In this document: piece by piece, positions 23,336 to 33,440 of the stretch
How positions within the stretch are numbered: position 1 is the first letter of the stretch
Layout of the letters: each line of letters starts with the position of its first letter
Assembly: GCA_030268105.1 (NCBI GenBank)
Contig: BSDZ01000020.1
Coordinates: forward strand, 1,008,001 to 1,072,000
Direction: 5' to 3'
DNA from: Volvox africanus
Taxonomy: Eukaryota; Chlorophyta; Chlorophyceae; Chlamydomonadales; Volvocaceae
DNA: 64,000 nt
Program-made: the position numbers and the translations under genes
Notes under the pieces: model-generated
What the model saw: the letters and a program-made list of their open reading frames with translations, nothing else
Database searches by the model: none
Told to the model about the DNA's origin: nothing

Positions 23336-24571
23336 ATGTCCGCGGAACACGACGATACGCCGCACACTAGCCTAGCTAGCCAACCCGATTTCGTTGTAGC
23401 TGCTAGAGCGCCGGATAGAGGTCTTGAGACTGTTGGCGCGCGAGCCACTCAAGAGCCCCTTTTCCTTCAGACCCCTGCTCACTTAATTGTGCCGCATTCA
23501 GCAGTGAACACGAATATGGACAACACTGCTGGACCAAGGGTTCTGCCATTACCTCAAGCTCGAGGGCATGATGACATCCCTGAGGTGATGAGATTGTCGA
23601 TTCCCGTTCCTAGGCTCAATATTTCGCTGACCGACAAGACACCAGGGCATAGCATAGCCGATGCAACTCGTGCGTACGTGCGTGACGCTAAAAAGTACCT
23701 CCAAGCTGTTCATGGTGGCGACAATGACGGTATCAGGTGTCTCTTCGTTGGTAACACCCTCGAGGGCGCAGCGAAGGACTGGTATCGCAATTGGACCAAC
23801 GCCCGGGGCAGCTATACTTTTGACGAGTTAGTCGCCGCTTTGCTCGCACGATTCGCTACTGAGGTTCAAGCACGCGATGTGGAAGCTCGTAACGTTTTGG
23901 CAGCGGGTAGCTACCACATGCGTCGGGATGAAAATGTACCTGCGTACCAGTCACGCTTCGAAGCACTTGTGACTCCCATTGCTGACCTCACCGAATCTGA
24001 GCGTGTCTTTTGGTTTAGGCGAGGCCTAACGAAACTTTTGGCTAAATGGTGCGCCACTGACTTGGTTGGAGCGCAGATCAAGTCGTATGACACGTTGGTC
24101 GCTTTTGCTAAGGGCGCGGAGATACGACTTCTTGCCGGCGAGGAAGAAGTCAAGTCTGCCCCTCGTGCAAATGCCGTGCAAGTGCAGGATCCGCTTGGGG
24201 AAGCTGTAGCTCTCGACCAGGACCTCGGCGCGACCCGCCCCACGCCTACTGCCGCGACGCGACGCAGCAACGGGCAACGCAAGGCGCGCGGGGGCGCTAG
24301 CTCGGGTGTCCGTGGTACAGGAGGGGCAGGTCCGAGCTCGGACCCAGCTAGGAACAGGAAGCGTGGTGGTGCGCCGTCGTCGGCAGCCGCACAGCGTTCC
24401 GACCCCAACGCGAAGCGTACTCGTACGGACGACACATTTATGCCAAAATGGAATTGCAATCGTTCCGAATTCGAGCGTCGAAAATTGGCCAACGTTTGTC
24501 TACGGTGTGCGGAGAGCCATTCTACGAAGGATTGCCCTCTAATGCCGCCGTTTGTACCTCAGCCGAAATAG
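23336..24571 (+). CDS. gag: Element A gag (411 aa)
   Basis: ATG at 23336 to TAG at 24569-24571. The capsid-like domain spans about residues 60-270 and includes CLFVGNTLEGAAKDWYRNW. A basic, low-complexity linker follows, and the C-terminal knuckle is VCLRCAESHSTKDC, a C-x2-C-x3-H-x4-C variant with one residue fewer than the usual CCHC spacing. The protein forms the virus-like particle and binds element RNA. Pol lies downstream in the same frame after a single TAG, so gag would be the terminated product and gag-pol the readthrough product. Confidence 0.93.
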   Translation: MSAEHDDTPHTSLASQPDFVVAARAPDRGLETVGARATQEPLFLQTPAHLIVPHSAVNTNMDNTAGPRVLPLPQARGHDDIPEVMRLSIPVPRLNISLTDKTPGHSIADATRAYVRDAKKYLQAVHGGDNDGIRCLFVGNTLEGAAKDWYRNWTNARGSYTFDELVAALLARFATEVQARDVEARNVLAAGSYHMRRDENVPAYQSRFEALVTPIADLTESERVFWFRRGLTKLLAKWCATDLVGAQIKSYDTLVAFAKGAEIRLLAGEEEVKSAPRANAVQVQDPLGEAVALDQDLGATRPTPTAATRRSNGQRKARGGASSGVRGTGGAGPSSDPARNRKRGGAPSSAAAQRSDPNAKRTRTDDTFMPKWNCNRSEFERRKLANVCLRCAESHSTKDCPLMPPFVPQPK

Positions 24572-24610
24572 GGGCTTGCCCGGGTTCCTGCGGAGGGGGC
24601 TCTACCTGGG
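24569..24610 (+). promoter_or_regulatory. Putative UAG readthrough site between gag and pol
   Basis: The gag stop is TAG followed by GGGGCTTGCCCGGG, in the same frame as pol, with no other stop up to the end of pol at 28633. The bases after the stop can fold as a short GGGC-UU-GCCC stem. E has TAGGGCTTTGCCCGGG with the same stem, and B has TAGGAAGTTGCCCGGG. Conservation of TAG and of GCCCGGG across three copies suggests selected recoding. Confidence 0.6.
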
Positions 24611-27600
24611 TTTTCTGAACTAACGCGTGGTCGGTGGTCATCCTTACGGCCAGCCGTTAAGGCATTGTTGCCTTGTGTACTTGGACACATCGAGCGAGTC
24701 ATTGCGCGACGCATCACGCTTGACGGACGCACGGGACTTCTCTGCTTCGATCCGTTGTGTAATGTGTTTACACCTCGCCGTCCCCTGTCGTCTATCGATC
24801 TGTCCAACCACGTGGTTTTGTTCATCCCCTCGTCTCTGCGTGAGATGTCGGAACAGTTGGCCATATACAGGAGATGTAGGCGTCAATATCCAGGCACTGC
24901 CGCATGTGTATTACTCCCTGCTTTCTGTCGGCGCAAGGCAGAGGCATCGTTAAGGGGTATGCGGCATGTCCACCGGTTCGAGCCGGGCACCGTTTTGTTT
25001 AATGGTGTGGATCGGGAGGGTACGCTGGCTCCGTGGCCACACCTATCCTACTCGGTTGACGTTTGGTACGAAGCTCCTGGTGGGGGTGCCGTTGGTTACG
25101 GACCCGCCTTAAGTGCACTGACGTTGTCTGCTGGGCAGTCGCTCGTAGATAACCGTGTCCCTGTGGTTCAGATCGGTTTGAATGGCCGTACTCTGAAGGC
25201 ACTTGTTGACACCGGTGCCAGCGACGACTTCATCTCTGTCGCAGAGGTGAATGCGCTGGGGTTGTCCCCAGAGTCGTCTGATTGTCCACAGGTTACCCTT
25301 GCTGACGGGGGTAAGCATCCCATCGTGGGCAGGATTACCCTTAGCCTATCGTTAGGCCCTTTGCGTGTTGTGACCCGGCCGTACGTGCTGCAGGGCTTAG
25401 CAGAGACTGCACCGTACATAATGGGGTCGTCGACATTACGACAGTACCGCGCACGCATCGACATGGAGACCGCAACCCTGCATATGTGCAAGGGTACTCT
25501 GTCGATTAAGGTACCTTTCCTGTCGTTCGAACATGTCACACCAAAGGAGGGCGAAACTGAGGCGGTGCCTATGGTTAATTTCGCTGTGACCGCAATGGCC
25601 GCGCGAATCGAACCAGAGCTAGTCGGGCGTAAGGAGGCCGTCCGTTTGTTACGGAAGGGTGCCCACGGACTGCTTTTAAGGCCGCGGGTGAGCTGTTGTG
25701 TCACCACCGCGCAGATTTCTGCGGATCCTGAGGTTGAGGCCCTACTGTCGCAGTATGAGGACGTCTTTAAAGATATCCCTGGCCTACCACCTATGCGTCC
25801 TGTTGATCACACAATCCCTCTCATGCCTGGAGCGCAGCCTACGGCCCGGCCAATGTACAGGTTGAGTCCATTGGAGCTGGACGAGGTGAAGCGCCAGGTG
25901 ACGGATTTGCTCGCGAAGGGTATGATACGCCCCAGCACATCCCCGTATTCTGCACCGATTTTGTTTGTCGGTAAGAAGGATGGGACCTTGCGCATGTGCA
26001 TCGATTACCGGGGGTTAAATGCGAATACGGTGAAAAATCGCTACCCTTTGCCACGCGTTGACGACCTGTTGGATAAGCTGAAGGGCTCGGCTTATTTTTC
26101 CTCAATTGACTTACAACAGGGCTACAATCAGATTCGCATCGCTGCCTCTGATATCCCGAAAACCGCTTTTCGGACGCCCTTCGGTCACTTTGAGTATACG
26201 GTCCTATCGTTTGGTTTGACTAATGCCCCTGCGACGTTTCAGGCGGTTATGGACCGAATGTTTAGGCCGTTTATCGACAGGTTCGTTGTTTGCTACCTGG
26301 ATGACATCTTGGTATATTCTAAAACGCGCGAGGAGCACTTGGAGCATCTTCGGCTCGTGCTCGACGTTATGAGGCGGGAGCAATTGTTTGCTAAACGCGC
26401 CAAATGCTTTTGGGCGCAGCCTCAGGTGGAATATTTGGGCCACATTGTGTCGGCCACCGGTGTGAAGATGGACCCGCGGAAGGTCGCCGTGGTTCGCGAT
26501 TGGCCCGCGCCTCAGAACCTCACGGAGCTGCGTAAGTTCCTTGGCTTGACCAATTATTTCCGGAAGTTCATTGAAAAATATTCCATCATTGCGGCCCCGC
26601 TTACTAACTTAACTCGCAAAGGCGTTTTCGTTTCGCTCGAGTCGTGGACGTCGCAATGCCAGCGGGCATTCGAAGAGCTCAAACGAATCGTTGCCGAAGA
26701 TGTCACCCTTGCATTCCCTGATTACTCGTTGCCATTTCGTGTTGAGGTAGTGTCTGATGCCTCAATATTTGGAAGCGGCGCTGTATTGTTACAGGAAGGG
26801 CGACCGATCGCCTTCACGAGTAAGAAGTTTTCTGGTGCGGAGATTCGCTACACCACCGGGGAACAGGAGCTTCTGGCCGTGCTGCATGCTTTAAAGGAAT
26901 GGCGCTGTTACCTCGAGGGACGCCCGTTTACTTTAAAGACTGACCACAAGCCCCTAACGTTTTTGCAAAGCGTTCCGACGTTGAACCGCCGTCAAGCTAG
27001 GTGGATGGAATATCTAGCTAGGTTCAACTGCACCTGGGAGTATATTTCTGGTAAATTGAATATTGCCGATGCTCTCAGTCGACATCCGTCGCTACACGCT
27101 GCAATTTTGGCAGCGCCCGTCGTGCGGCCGCGTAGCGAGGAGGTTCCGATCGCGACGGACCTCGCGGAGCGGTTGAAGGTTGCCTACAACGCAGATGCCT
27201 GGTTCGCGGACCCGGCTAATGTAGAAAACCTTCGCAAGCAGAATGGCCTTTGGCTACGGACGGAGGGTGCAGCTACGCAAATCGTCGTTCCGAACGACGA
27301 CGCGCTACGCTACGACATCCTTGCGCGGTTCCACGAGGACCCGTTAGCAGGACACCCTGGTAGCAAGCGATTGATCGACTTGGTGCAACGTTCCTTTTGG
27401 TGGTCTCGTTTGGCTAAGGATGCGGCGAACTTCGTCCAGACATGCAGTCTGTGCCAGCGCAATAAGGCTTTGTCCGGTAAGGGCCATGGGTTGTTGCAAC
27501 CGTTGCCTGTCCCGGATGCGCCTTGGGAAAGTGTTTCCATGGACTTCGTAGTCGCGCTGCCCAAAACTGAGGGGGGATACGATGCGGTGTTCGTAATGGT

Positions 27601-28633
27601 CGATCGTCTGACTAAGATGGTCCACCTAGCACCATGTACATCATCCTGCACGGCTGAGCAAACCGCACGTTTGTTTTTCGATAATGTAGTTCGGTTACAC
27701 GGGATTCCCAAAAATGTGATCTCGGACCGCGGTGGACAGTTCACGTCTAAGTTTTGGGAAGCGCTCTGCAAACTAGTTGGCATGCGCGTCAACCTGAGCA
27801 CGGCGTATCACCCGCAGACTGATGGTCAAACCGAACGCACAAACCGCACGTTGGGTGATATGTTGCGCAATTATGCTGGTCGCACACCACTTGTTTGGGA
27901 TACATATTTGACTGCGGCAGAATTCGCGCTTAACAACGCTGTTAACCGCTCTACAGGCAAAAGTCCGTTCTTTCTTAACTACGGGTTTCATCCCGCGCTA
28001 CCCGTGTGGCGTGAGTTGGAAGTGAACGTGCCTGCTGCTAAACTTTTTGCCAAGTCTTTTATGTCCCGAATCACAGACGCGAAGTCGTGTTTGGACGCGG
28101 CGCAGCAACGAACGACAGAATACTACAACAAATCCAAGCAGGATGTGACGTTTTCGGAAGGGCAACTCGTGTTGCTAAGCACCAAGAACTTGCGTTCCTT
28201 GGCCGACGGATCCCGAAAACTCTTACCCCGCTGGATTGGTCCGTATCCTGTCATGCGCATGGTTGGGAATGTGGCTGTGGAGCTTGCATTGCCCACTGAT
28301 ATGACCATTCACCCCACGTTTCACGTATCGCTTGTTCGTCCGTATCGTGGTACGGAACCCGTCCCTGAGCCTGCTAACGCCCCCGCAGCGATCGAACCAG
28401 TTCCCGAGACCTGGATCGCTGGTAAACAGAAGTTTTACGATGTGGAGCGGTTGTTAGATTATCGCGCGCGTCGTGTGGGCCGACACCGACGTAAGCGAAC
28501 AGTACACGAGTACTTGGTTAAGTGGACAGGGTATACCGACGAGCACAACTCATGGGAACCGGCACGCAACTTCTCACAGGACATGAAACCCCTGCTCGAA
28601 GAAGCCCGCAAACGTGCCACACAAGCCCAATGA
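24572..28633 (+). CDS. pol: Element A pol (about 1,350 aa): MTase-like, protease, RT, RNase H, integrase, chromodomain
   Basis: Open from just after the gag TAG to TGA 28633, with no ATG near the start, so it must be made by readthrough. Domains counted from 24665: a methyltransferase-like remnant (about 1-130; [20 protein letters not shown]); aspartic protease with [10 protein letters not shown] (Asp about 182); reverse transcriptase with CYLDDIL (about 543-549); RNase H ([13 protein letters not shown], about 698); an integrase HHCC site ([10 protein letters not shown]...CSLCQRNK, about 890-935); the DDE core with Asp in MDFVVALP, Asp in ISDRGGQF and Glu in TDGQTERTN; a GPY motif (RWIGPYPV); and a chromodomain ([19 protein letters not shown], about 1285). 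All catalytic residues of protease, RT and integrase are present. The chromodomain is expected to bias integration to marked chromatin. Confidence 0.95.
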   Translation, partial: GLARVPAEGALPGFSELTRGRWSSLRPAVKALLPCVLGHIERVIARRITLDGRTGLLCFDPLCNVFTPRRPLSSIDLSNHVVLFIPSSLREMSEQLAIYRRCRRQYPGTAACVLLPAFCRRKAEASLRGMRHVHRFEPGTVLFNGVDREGTLAPWPHLSYSVDVWYEAPGGGAVGYGPALSALTLSAGQSLVDNRVPVVQIGLNGRTLKALVDTGASDDFISVAEVNALGLSPESSDCPQVTLADGGKHPIVGRITLSLSLGPLRVVTRPYVLQGLAETAPYIMGSSTLRQYRARIDMETATLHMCKGTLSIKVPFLSFEHVTPKEGETEAVPMVNFAVTAMAARIEPELVGRKEAVRLLRKGAHGLLLRPRVSCCVTTAQISADPEVEALLSQYEDVFKDIPGLPPMRPVDHTIPLMPGAQPTARPMYRLSPLELDEVKRQVTDLLAKGMIRPSTSPYSAPILFVGKKDGTLRMCIDYRGLNANTVKNRYPLPRVDDLLDKLKGSAYFSSIDLQQGYNQIRIAASDIPKTAFRTPFGHFEYTVLSFGLTNAPATFQAVMDRMFRPFIDRFVVCYLDDILVYSKTREEHLEHLRLVLDVMRREQLFAKRAKCFWAQPQVEYLGHIVSATGVKMDPRKVAVVRDWPAPQNLTELRKFLGLTNYFRKFIEKYSIIAAPLTNLTRKGVFVSLESWTSQCQRAFEELKRIVAEDVTLAFPDYSLPFRVEVVSDASIFGSGAVLLQEGRPIAFTSKKFSGAEIRYTTGEQELLAVLHALKEWRCYLEGRPFTLKTDHKPLTFLQSVPTLNRRQARWMEYLARFNCTWEYISGKLNIADALSRHPSLHAAILAAPVVRPRSEEVPIATDLAERLKVAYNADAWFADPANVENLRKQNGLWLRTEGAATQIVVPNDDALRYDILARFHEDPLAGHPGSKRLIDLVQRSFWWSRLAKDAANFVQTCSLCQRNKALSGKGHGLLQPLPVPDAPWESVSMDFVVALPKTEGGYDAVFVMVDRLTKMVHLAPCTSSCTAEQTARLFFDNVVRLHGIPKNVISDRGGQFTSKFWEALCKLVGMRVNLSTAYHPQTDGQTERTNRTLGDMLRNYAGRTPLVWDTYLTAAEFALNNAVNRSTGKSPFFLNYGFHPALPVWRELEVNVPAAKLFAKSFMSRITDAKSCLDAAQQRTTEYYNKSKQDVTFSEGQLVLLSTKNLRSLADGSRKLLPRWIGPYPVMRMVGNVAVELALPTDMTIHPTFHVSLVRPYRGTEPVPEPANAPAAIEPVPETWIAGKQKFYDVERLLDYRARRVGRHRRKRTVHEYLVKWTGYTDEHNSWEPARNFSQDMKPLLEEARKRATQAQ

Positions 28634-28692
28634 CCCCTGCAGTCGATGCTGTATGATGCAGCGAGGACGCTGCATACGGGAGGGGGGATAAT

Positions 28693-29516
28693 TGTTGTGC
28701 TACGGTTCATTTCCCGCCGACGCGTAGGTCGACGCGATCCTACGAGGCGAAGTGCTTTTGTGATGAACGCATCACATTTGAATGAATCTGCATGATATAA
28801 ATGTATTCGTGTACATTTATATATGCATTTGGCATGTTGTCATTATCCATCGCGACATCGCATCATGGCAAATCCGCCTAGCATGCATGAATGACCGAAT
28901 CATTGAAGTGCGCATTATGCTCGTGCTAGGAAACTATAAGTAATATTATCTGATATAATATTACTTCATTAAAGCACGCGTTGAGAGCGCCGCACTTGTC
29001 GCGATGCATGCCTGCAACCGGATATCGTTATCCGGACCCTTGCATCATGCGAATGCCGGAAAGGCTTATACGTTGTTATGCGCAGACATCGCCTAGACGC
29101 AGTAGGGTTGTCACATCTAGGATCGGCCTCCTAATGTGAATCGTACGGCATTGCGATGCTGCGAGTATAACAGATGCGAGGACGGCTAAGCTAGACAAGA
29201 CATCCGATACCGGAGAACACTCGTGTGTTCTAAATTACTATTCCTATATACTATTCTACTTAGCCCGAGCTAAGCCTGAACTTCGCTAAATCACCGCCGC
29301 GTGATGATTGCTTGCTTCCGGCGCTGACGGCGATTTCGTCCATTGCATCATTCTGATCCGTAAGACTGTAAGTTATATCTCTCTTCGTCTTGAAGTCTTC
29401 CGCTGTCTCTGTTTGCTCTCGCTTGCCTTGCTGTACTTGCAAGTGCTCGCGCATCGGTGTCGATAGTCTCCAGACGTGCAGATACTTATGAGCAAACGCG
29501 AACGAGAGGTACAACA
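28693..29516 (+). repeat. Element A 3' LTR (824 bp)
   Basis: Same sequence as the 5' LTR as far as read. Preceded by the polypurine tract at about 28678-28690 and followed by CACCT. Confidence 0.95.
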
Positions 29517-29521
29517 CACCT

Positions 29522-29746
29522 GTGGCTCACAATGCAAGCTCGCAACAAGAATACAGCAACTAGTTACCAACAGATATCTAGGATTACAAACCGGAAGCGG
29601 CAGTGTCCAAGACTGCACGGCCAAGATCCTCAGCGAAGGTGTCTAAAGGACTGCGGCGCTTGTCGTCGTCGCTCGCCATCACGAGAACCTACTTCCAATG
29701 AGGGACAATGAGACAGTCGTGAATTTACCCGTCTCGATACCAAATT
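29522..29746 (-). other. Element B leader with 31-codon ORF and PBS
   Basis: The part of B upstream of the A insertion. On the minus strand the primer-binding site ATTTGGTATCGAGAC adjoins the LTR, and an ATG at 29679 opens a 31-codon ORF (MASDDDKRRSPLDTFAEDLG start) ending TAA at 29584, the counterpart of the leader ORF in A and E. Confidence 0.7.
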
Positions 29747-30559
29747 TGTTGTATCCTTCCTTCTTCAATCATACACTGAATCTGCACGTCTGAATGTTAG
29801 CTAGTGTGCACCGTGCTTACGAACAGCAAGGCGATTCAATGCAAGCAAAGTGACAGTGGAAGACTCAAGAATAAGGAAAGATCCAACTTACAATAGTCTT
29901 TGTTTACAAATCGGTAGATGGCCGTCAGACCCCGTGGGCAATGTTCATCACTCAGCTGCAGATGATATGCTAGAATAGCTCAGGCCGAATATATATGATT
30001 ATATCGTATGTATGCGAATTAGATAGAGTTAAGTACACGAGTACTTAGTCCAAAGTAGCATGAGCCGACTTCGGTCTCTAGGCGGCCCTCCTTGCACCTA
30101 TCACATGGTGATACTGATGCACAGTACAGGTCTCACTGGATTCCGATCTCAAGTGTGAGTACCTTTGTAGCACTGTTCTAAATATCGTGTCATCCGTGAT
30201 ATTATTGAATGCAACGCATGCAATATGCGAAGGTCCGAATATCGATATTCTGTTGCTGACCCAACCATCACGATCGTCACCTTCTCGCGTATGCGTATGG
30301 TTTATGACGTAAATAAGGTAGTAATATTTAAAGTAGTATTACGTGATATAAAATGCCAATGGATAGATCGAGCATTAATTATCAGCCTCGAGTCAAACAT
30401 GTTGACCGACAGTGCGATGTCGTGAATGATAATGTAACATGCCTGATTAGCTAGATATACTCGAGTATATCATGCTAATATGATTGTATTATGCTTCATG
30501 ATGTTCAGATGCATTGCGGTCTACTTCAGTGCAACCGGTGATCGAACCAGCGTACAACA
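29747..30559 (-). repeat. Element B 5' LTR (813 bp)
   Basis: Same termini as 15781-16445 but with about 148 additional bases. CGAAG follows at 30560-30564. Confidence 0.92.
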
Positions 30560-30564
30560 CGAAG

Positions 30565-30765
30565 CACATTGACGTGCAGCACTACTTTGTGTGTGAGCGT
30601 GCTGTCGTGGCGAGATTTCGTTTCTGTATGTCAAGTCCGCGGACATGGTGGCTGATGCCTGACCAAGGCGCTGCCATTGCCGCAGTTTGAGAAGTGCATG
30701 CGCGGCATGGGTGTGCGCTAACTAGTTTGCTGACGGACCAGCAAGGTGGTCTGTCTGCGTGGGAG
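30565..30765 (+). pseudogene. Copia element D, C-terminal end of polyprotein
   Basis: Continues the copia RNase H reading after element B: HIDVQHYFVCER, then, after a shift, EISFLYVKSADMVADA and, after another, KALPLPQFEKCMRGMGV. These are the usual closing motifs of a copia polyprotein. At least two frame changes are present. Confidence 0.8.
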
Positions 30766-30981
30766 TGTTGTAAAGGGTCAGAGACCTTTCGGCCAGACCT
30801 ATGTTGCTGGTTTACTGTTGTGTATCGGGCCCTCACCGTTAGACATCTGTACGGCCTGAGGTCCCTTATCTCCCAGTGTTGGGAGACCAGTTCGTTAGTT
30901 GCTTGTCACATTGTGAGAGTCGCTTCACGCCAAAATAGCCACACAGTGGCCTCGCCACAACCAGCAGCTCGTTTTACAACA
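30766..30981 (+). repeat. Copia element D 3' LTR (216 bp, probable)
   Basis: Begins TGTTGTAAAG directly after a short purine tract (GTGGGAG) and ends TTTTACAACA, giving matching inverted ends TGTTGTAAA/TTTACAACA. Position and size fit a small copia LTR. The 5' LTR was not found. Confidence 0.65.
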
Positions 30982-31048
30982 GATAATAACGATACATTTT
31001 GTGTCGGTGCCAGATTAGCGCCGTTCGGCTCCTGACGCAACGACTATA

Positions 31049-33440
31049 CACTCTGGGAAAAAGGGGGGGTCCGGCTTCCATAAAATCCAGCGTCCTTTTC
31101 CATAAAGTGGCCTCCATATTATTTTGATATGGAATCCATAATCCTGCCACCAGGTTATGGAAGGTATTTTATGAAAGGCATTTTATGGAATGGAAACGGC
31201 AATTTATGGAAAGTTACAATGGCTGGCATGGAGGGCACAAAAGGAAGCGTTCATTTTGCATGCAAAGTACGGCGATTATTCAGCATCACGTACTGTCATT
31301 AGCTTCATGTCCTATTATTATTAACCAATAATATGCATGATATGTAGATAGGGTATCTCTGACCACCTATCTACATACCTAAAACCCTAACTAACTTACT
31401 ACCTTCGTACCTATCTATCATCACCTAATGATGCTCTCTATTTTGTAACTATCTAAATACATACTGCTGCAAGTAAAGGTAATTGTAACCGCAATCCACA
31501 CTGCCACAAATAAGGAAAGCAAGGTCGGAGTCTTATCTTGTCAGACACCACAATTCAAGCAAAAGAAGAATGTATGTGCCACTTTCTGAGCACTAACGCC
31601 CACCTCTGCTCCCTCTGGGGCGCCGGCTACTTCTGCCCTGCTTGTCACAAACCGCCTGCTTCGTACGTGCTGTCACGGGAAGCAACGCCCCTCTGGTACC
31701 CCGGCGTGAGGACCTCAGTACCGGTTGATGTGCATTGCCCCCACTGCTTTCCGTGCCACTTGAGACCCCGATGATGGTGCCATATCGCCGCTACTTGCAG
31801 AGGTGTCCCCACTTGCCGCCTCCCCCTCAGTAAAATCGTCCTCCTCCTCTGCGTCACCCCCTGTACGGCGGCGGTTACTTGCTGCCTGATGCATGCCCCG
31901 CCGTCCAGTTGATGCCCCCCTACCACGCGCTCGGCCACCACTTTCCCTGCGTTGCTTCTTTCGGCCCCCACTGTTGAAGTCAGCAAAGCGCCCGGCCCCT
32001 CGTGGGCCGTATTACTTGACTCTGACATTCTTTCGTATATGAGTGTTGCTCACATTCCAACACCCACCAGCTCCCATATCGTCATTATCATCATCACGTT
32101 GTCGGCGCTGTTTTGGCTTCCCAGCACGCAATGTTGGATTCGGTAGTGGCGCTGTCAGCCAGGCTTTCTCAGCCGGATCCATGTTGTCTTCGCTGGCTTC
32201 CTGCTAAAAGTGCGTTCAAAGATAGGTACAACGTCATAATCAGGTAGATTGGTGATAAAAACTAAAAAAAGACTAAAACGGCCTGGGGTCACTTGCATAG
32301 GAATCTCTACATCTCGCTCGCTGGGTGCCCTGATAGCACCACCAGTTGAATGTTTTATGTTGAGGAATATGCCAGCAGGGAATGTGTCATCCTCCATACT
32401 CCAAGTGGGGCTAGTGTTGTTGGTCAAAGTTAGCGCGACTAATGTATGAGTGCGTATGGCCTACATTGAAATATATATATGATACTTGAATTATGAGTTG
32501 AAACCTAACAATATAAGAATTAAGGCTCGCATCATAGATTTGTACCAGTTGGAAACATGTCGTACAAGCAAAGCAAGTAAGGCCATCCAGAAGCTATTTC
32601 CCTAACCTTCTAAGACATAATTACAACCTTTTATATCAACTTTAATATTAAGATTTTGAAGAGGTTACGCATCAAAGTGAATGCCCTGTGATGAAAAATG
32701 GCCCTGCGAGGCAAACGTTTTGCTTGTGCATATCGGCCATCTTTGTAATTAGGATCAGACATTTCAATGATCATGGTTCACTGCTGGGGCACCGGGAGCC
32801 CCTTTGTTTTTTCGCCGTGCCCTGCAGGCCAAGGCAGGAGCGAGGCTCAGGACCTGTTTGGATCACAAGCACGGGGGAATAAGGACGGGGGAGAACGATG
32901 GATTAAGGAAGAGAATAACGATGGGGGAGAACAACGGGAATAATGATGGGGAAAACGACAAGGGAATGAGGACGGGAATAACAACAGGGGAAAGCAACGG
33001 GGGAAAACAACGGGAATAACAACGGGGGGAAAATGGCGGGAAATGGCAGGAAAAACGATGGGGGATACTCGCTGATGGGAATAACGACGGGGTAGGACGG
33101 GCTAGGGTTCGCACAAACGCTGCAGCTCAGATGGGGACAGGGATGGGGATATAAGCTATAAGCTATAAGCACTGCACTAGGAAGTGTATTTTATGATATT
33201 GGGACAATGGATTATGGAAGGTGTCAGGCTACCAGAACCCTAACGACCCCAAGTCACAGAAAAACAATTTTCCACAAGCTGTCATGACAGGACATATCTA
33301 CTTAAAAACGTTTTTCATGGCTGTATGTGGATATTATTGCCTTCCATATGGGTTTTATGGAAGTCCATATGGTTTTATGGAAGTCCATATGGACTTTATG
33401 GATCCAACGAAAAATATGGAGGATGGCTTTTCCCAGAGTG
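31049..33440. mobile_element. CACTA-like (EnSpm-type) DNA transposon, probably non-autonomous
   Basis: Terminal inverted repeats CACTCTGGGAAAA at 31049 and their complement (TTTTCCCAGAGTG) ending at 33440 are flanked by ATA on both sides, a 3-bp duplication as expected for CACTA elements. Both subterminal regions (31075-31230 and 33190-33430) are packed with TTTATGGAA / TTCCATAAA words in both orientations, like the transposase-binding repeats of EnSpm elements. Internal open frames (for example minus strand 32427-32155 and 32028-31645) show no recognisable transposase, so it may depend on another copy. Confidence 0.65.
32870..33115 (+). repeat. G-rich degenerate minisatellite inside the CACTA-like element
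   Basis: Variants of GGGGGAATAACAAC-type units recur with irregular spacing, making one strand G-rich with many runs of 3-6 G. Open frames read through it on both strands are by-products of the repeat. Confidence 0.7.

Larger units (their letters stand above)
22046..29516 (+). mobile_element. Intact Ty3/gypsy chromovirus A (7,471 bp), TSD CACCT
   Basis: Two 824-bp LTRs (22046-22869 and 28693-29516; TGTTGTGCTACGG...GGTACAACA) read as identical line by line. The duplication CACCT lies at 22041-22045 and 29517-29521. A primer-binding site (TTTGGTATCGAGAC, resembling the complement of initiator Met tRNA) starts near 22870, and a polypurine tract (GGGAGGGGGGATA) lies just before 28693. Gag and pol are fully open apart from one UAG between them. 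This is the youngest insertion in the window and a candidate active element. Confidence 0.97.
15781..30559 (-). mobile_element. Ty3/gypsy chromovirus B, decayed, split by element A, TSD CGAAG
   Basis: Minus-strand element bounded by LTRs at 15781-16445 (3' LTR) and 29747-30559 (5' LTR), with CGAAG at 15776-15780 and 30560-30564. It carries gag and pol related to those of A but is disrupted by several stops and a frameshift, and is interrupted at 22041-22045 by element A. The 3' LTR lacks about 148 bp present in the 5' LTR, so the LTRs are 665 and 813 bp. Without A it would be about 7.3 kb. Confidence 0.95.

Noticed and set aside
24569..24571. UAG reassigned as a sense codon in the host
   Set aside because: The gene at 2561-5527 ends in TAG after a complete acidic tail, and TAG is not found inside host exons read here, so standard termination is more likely.
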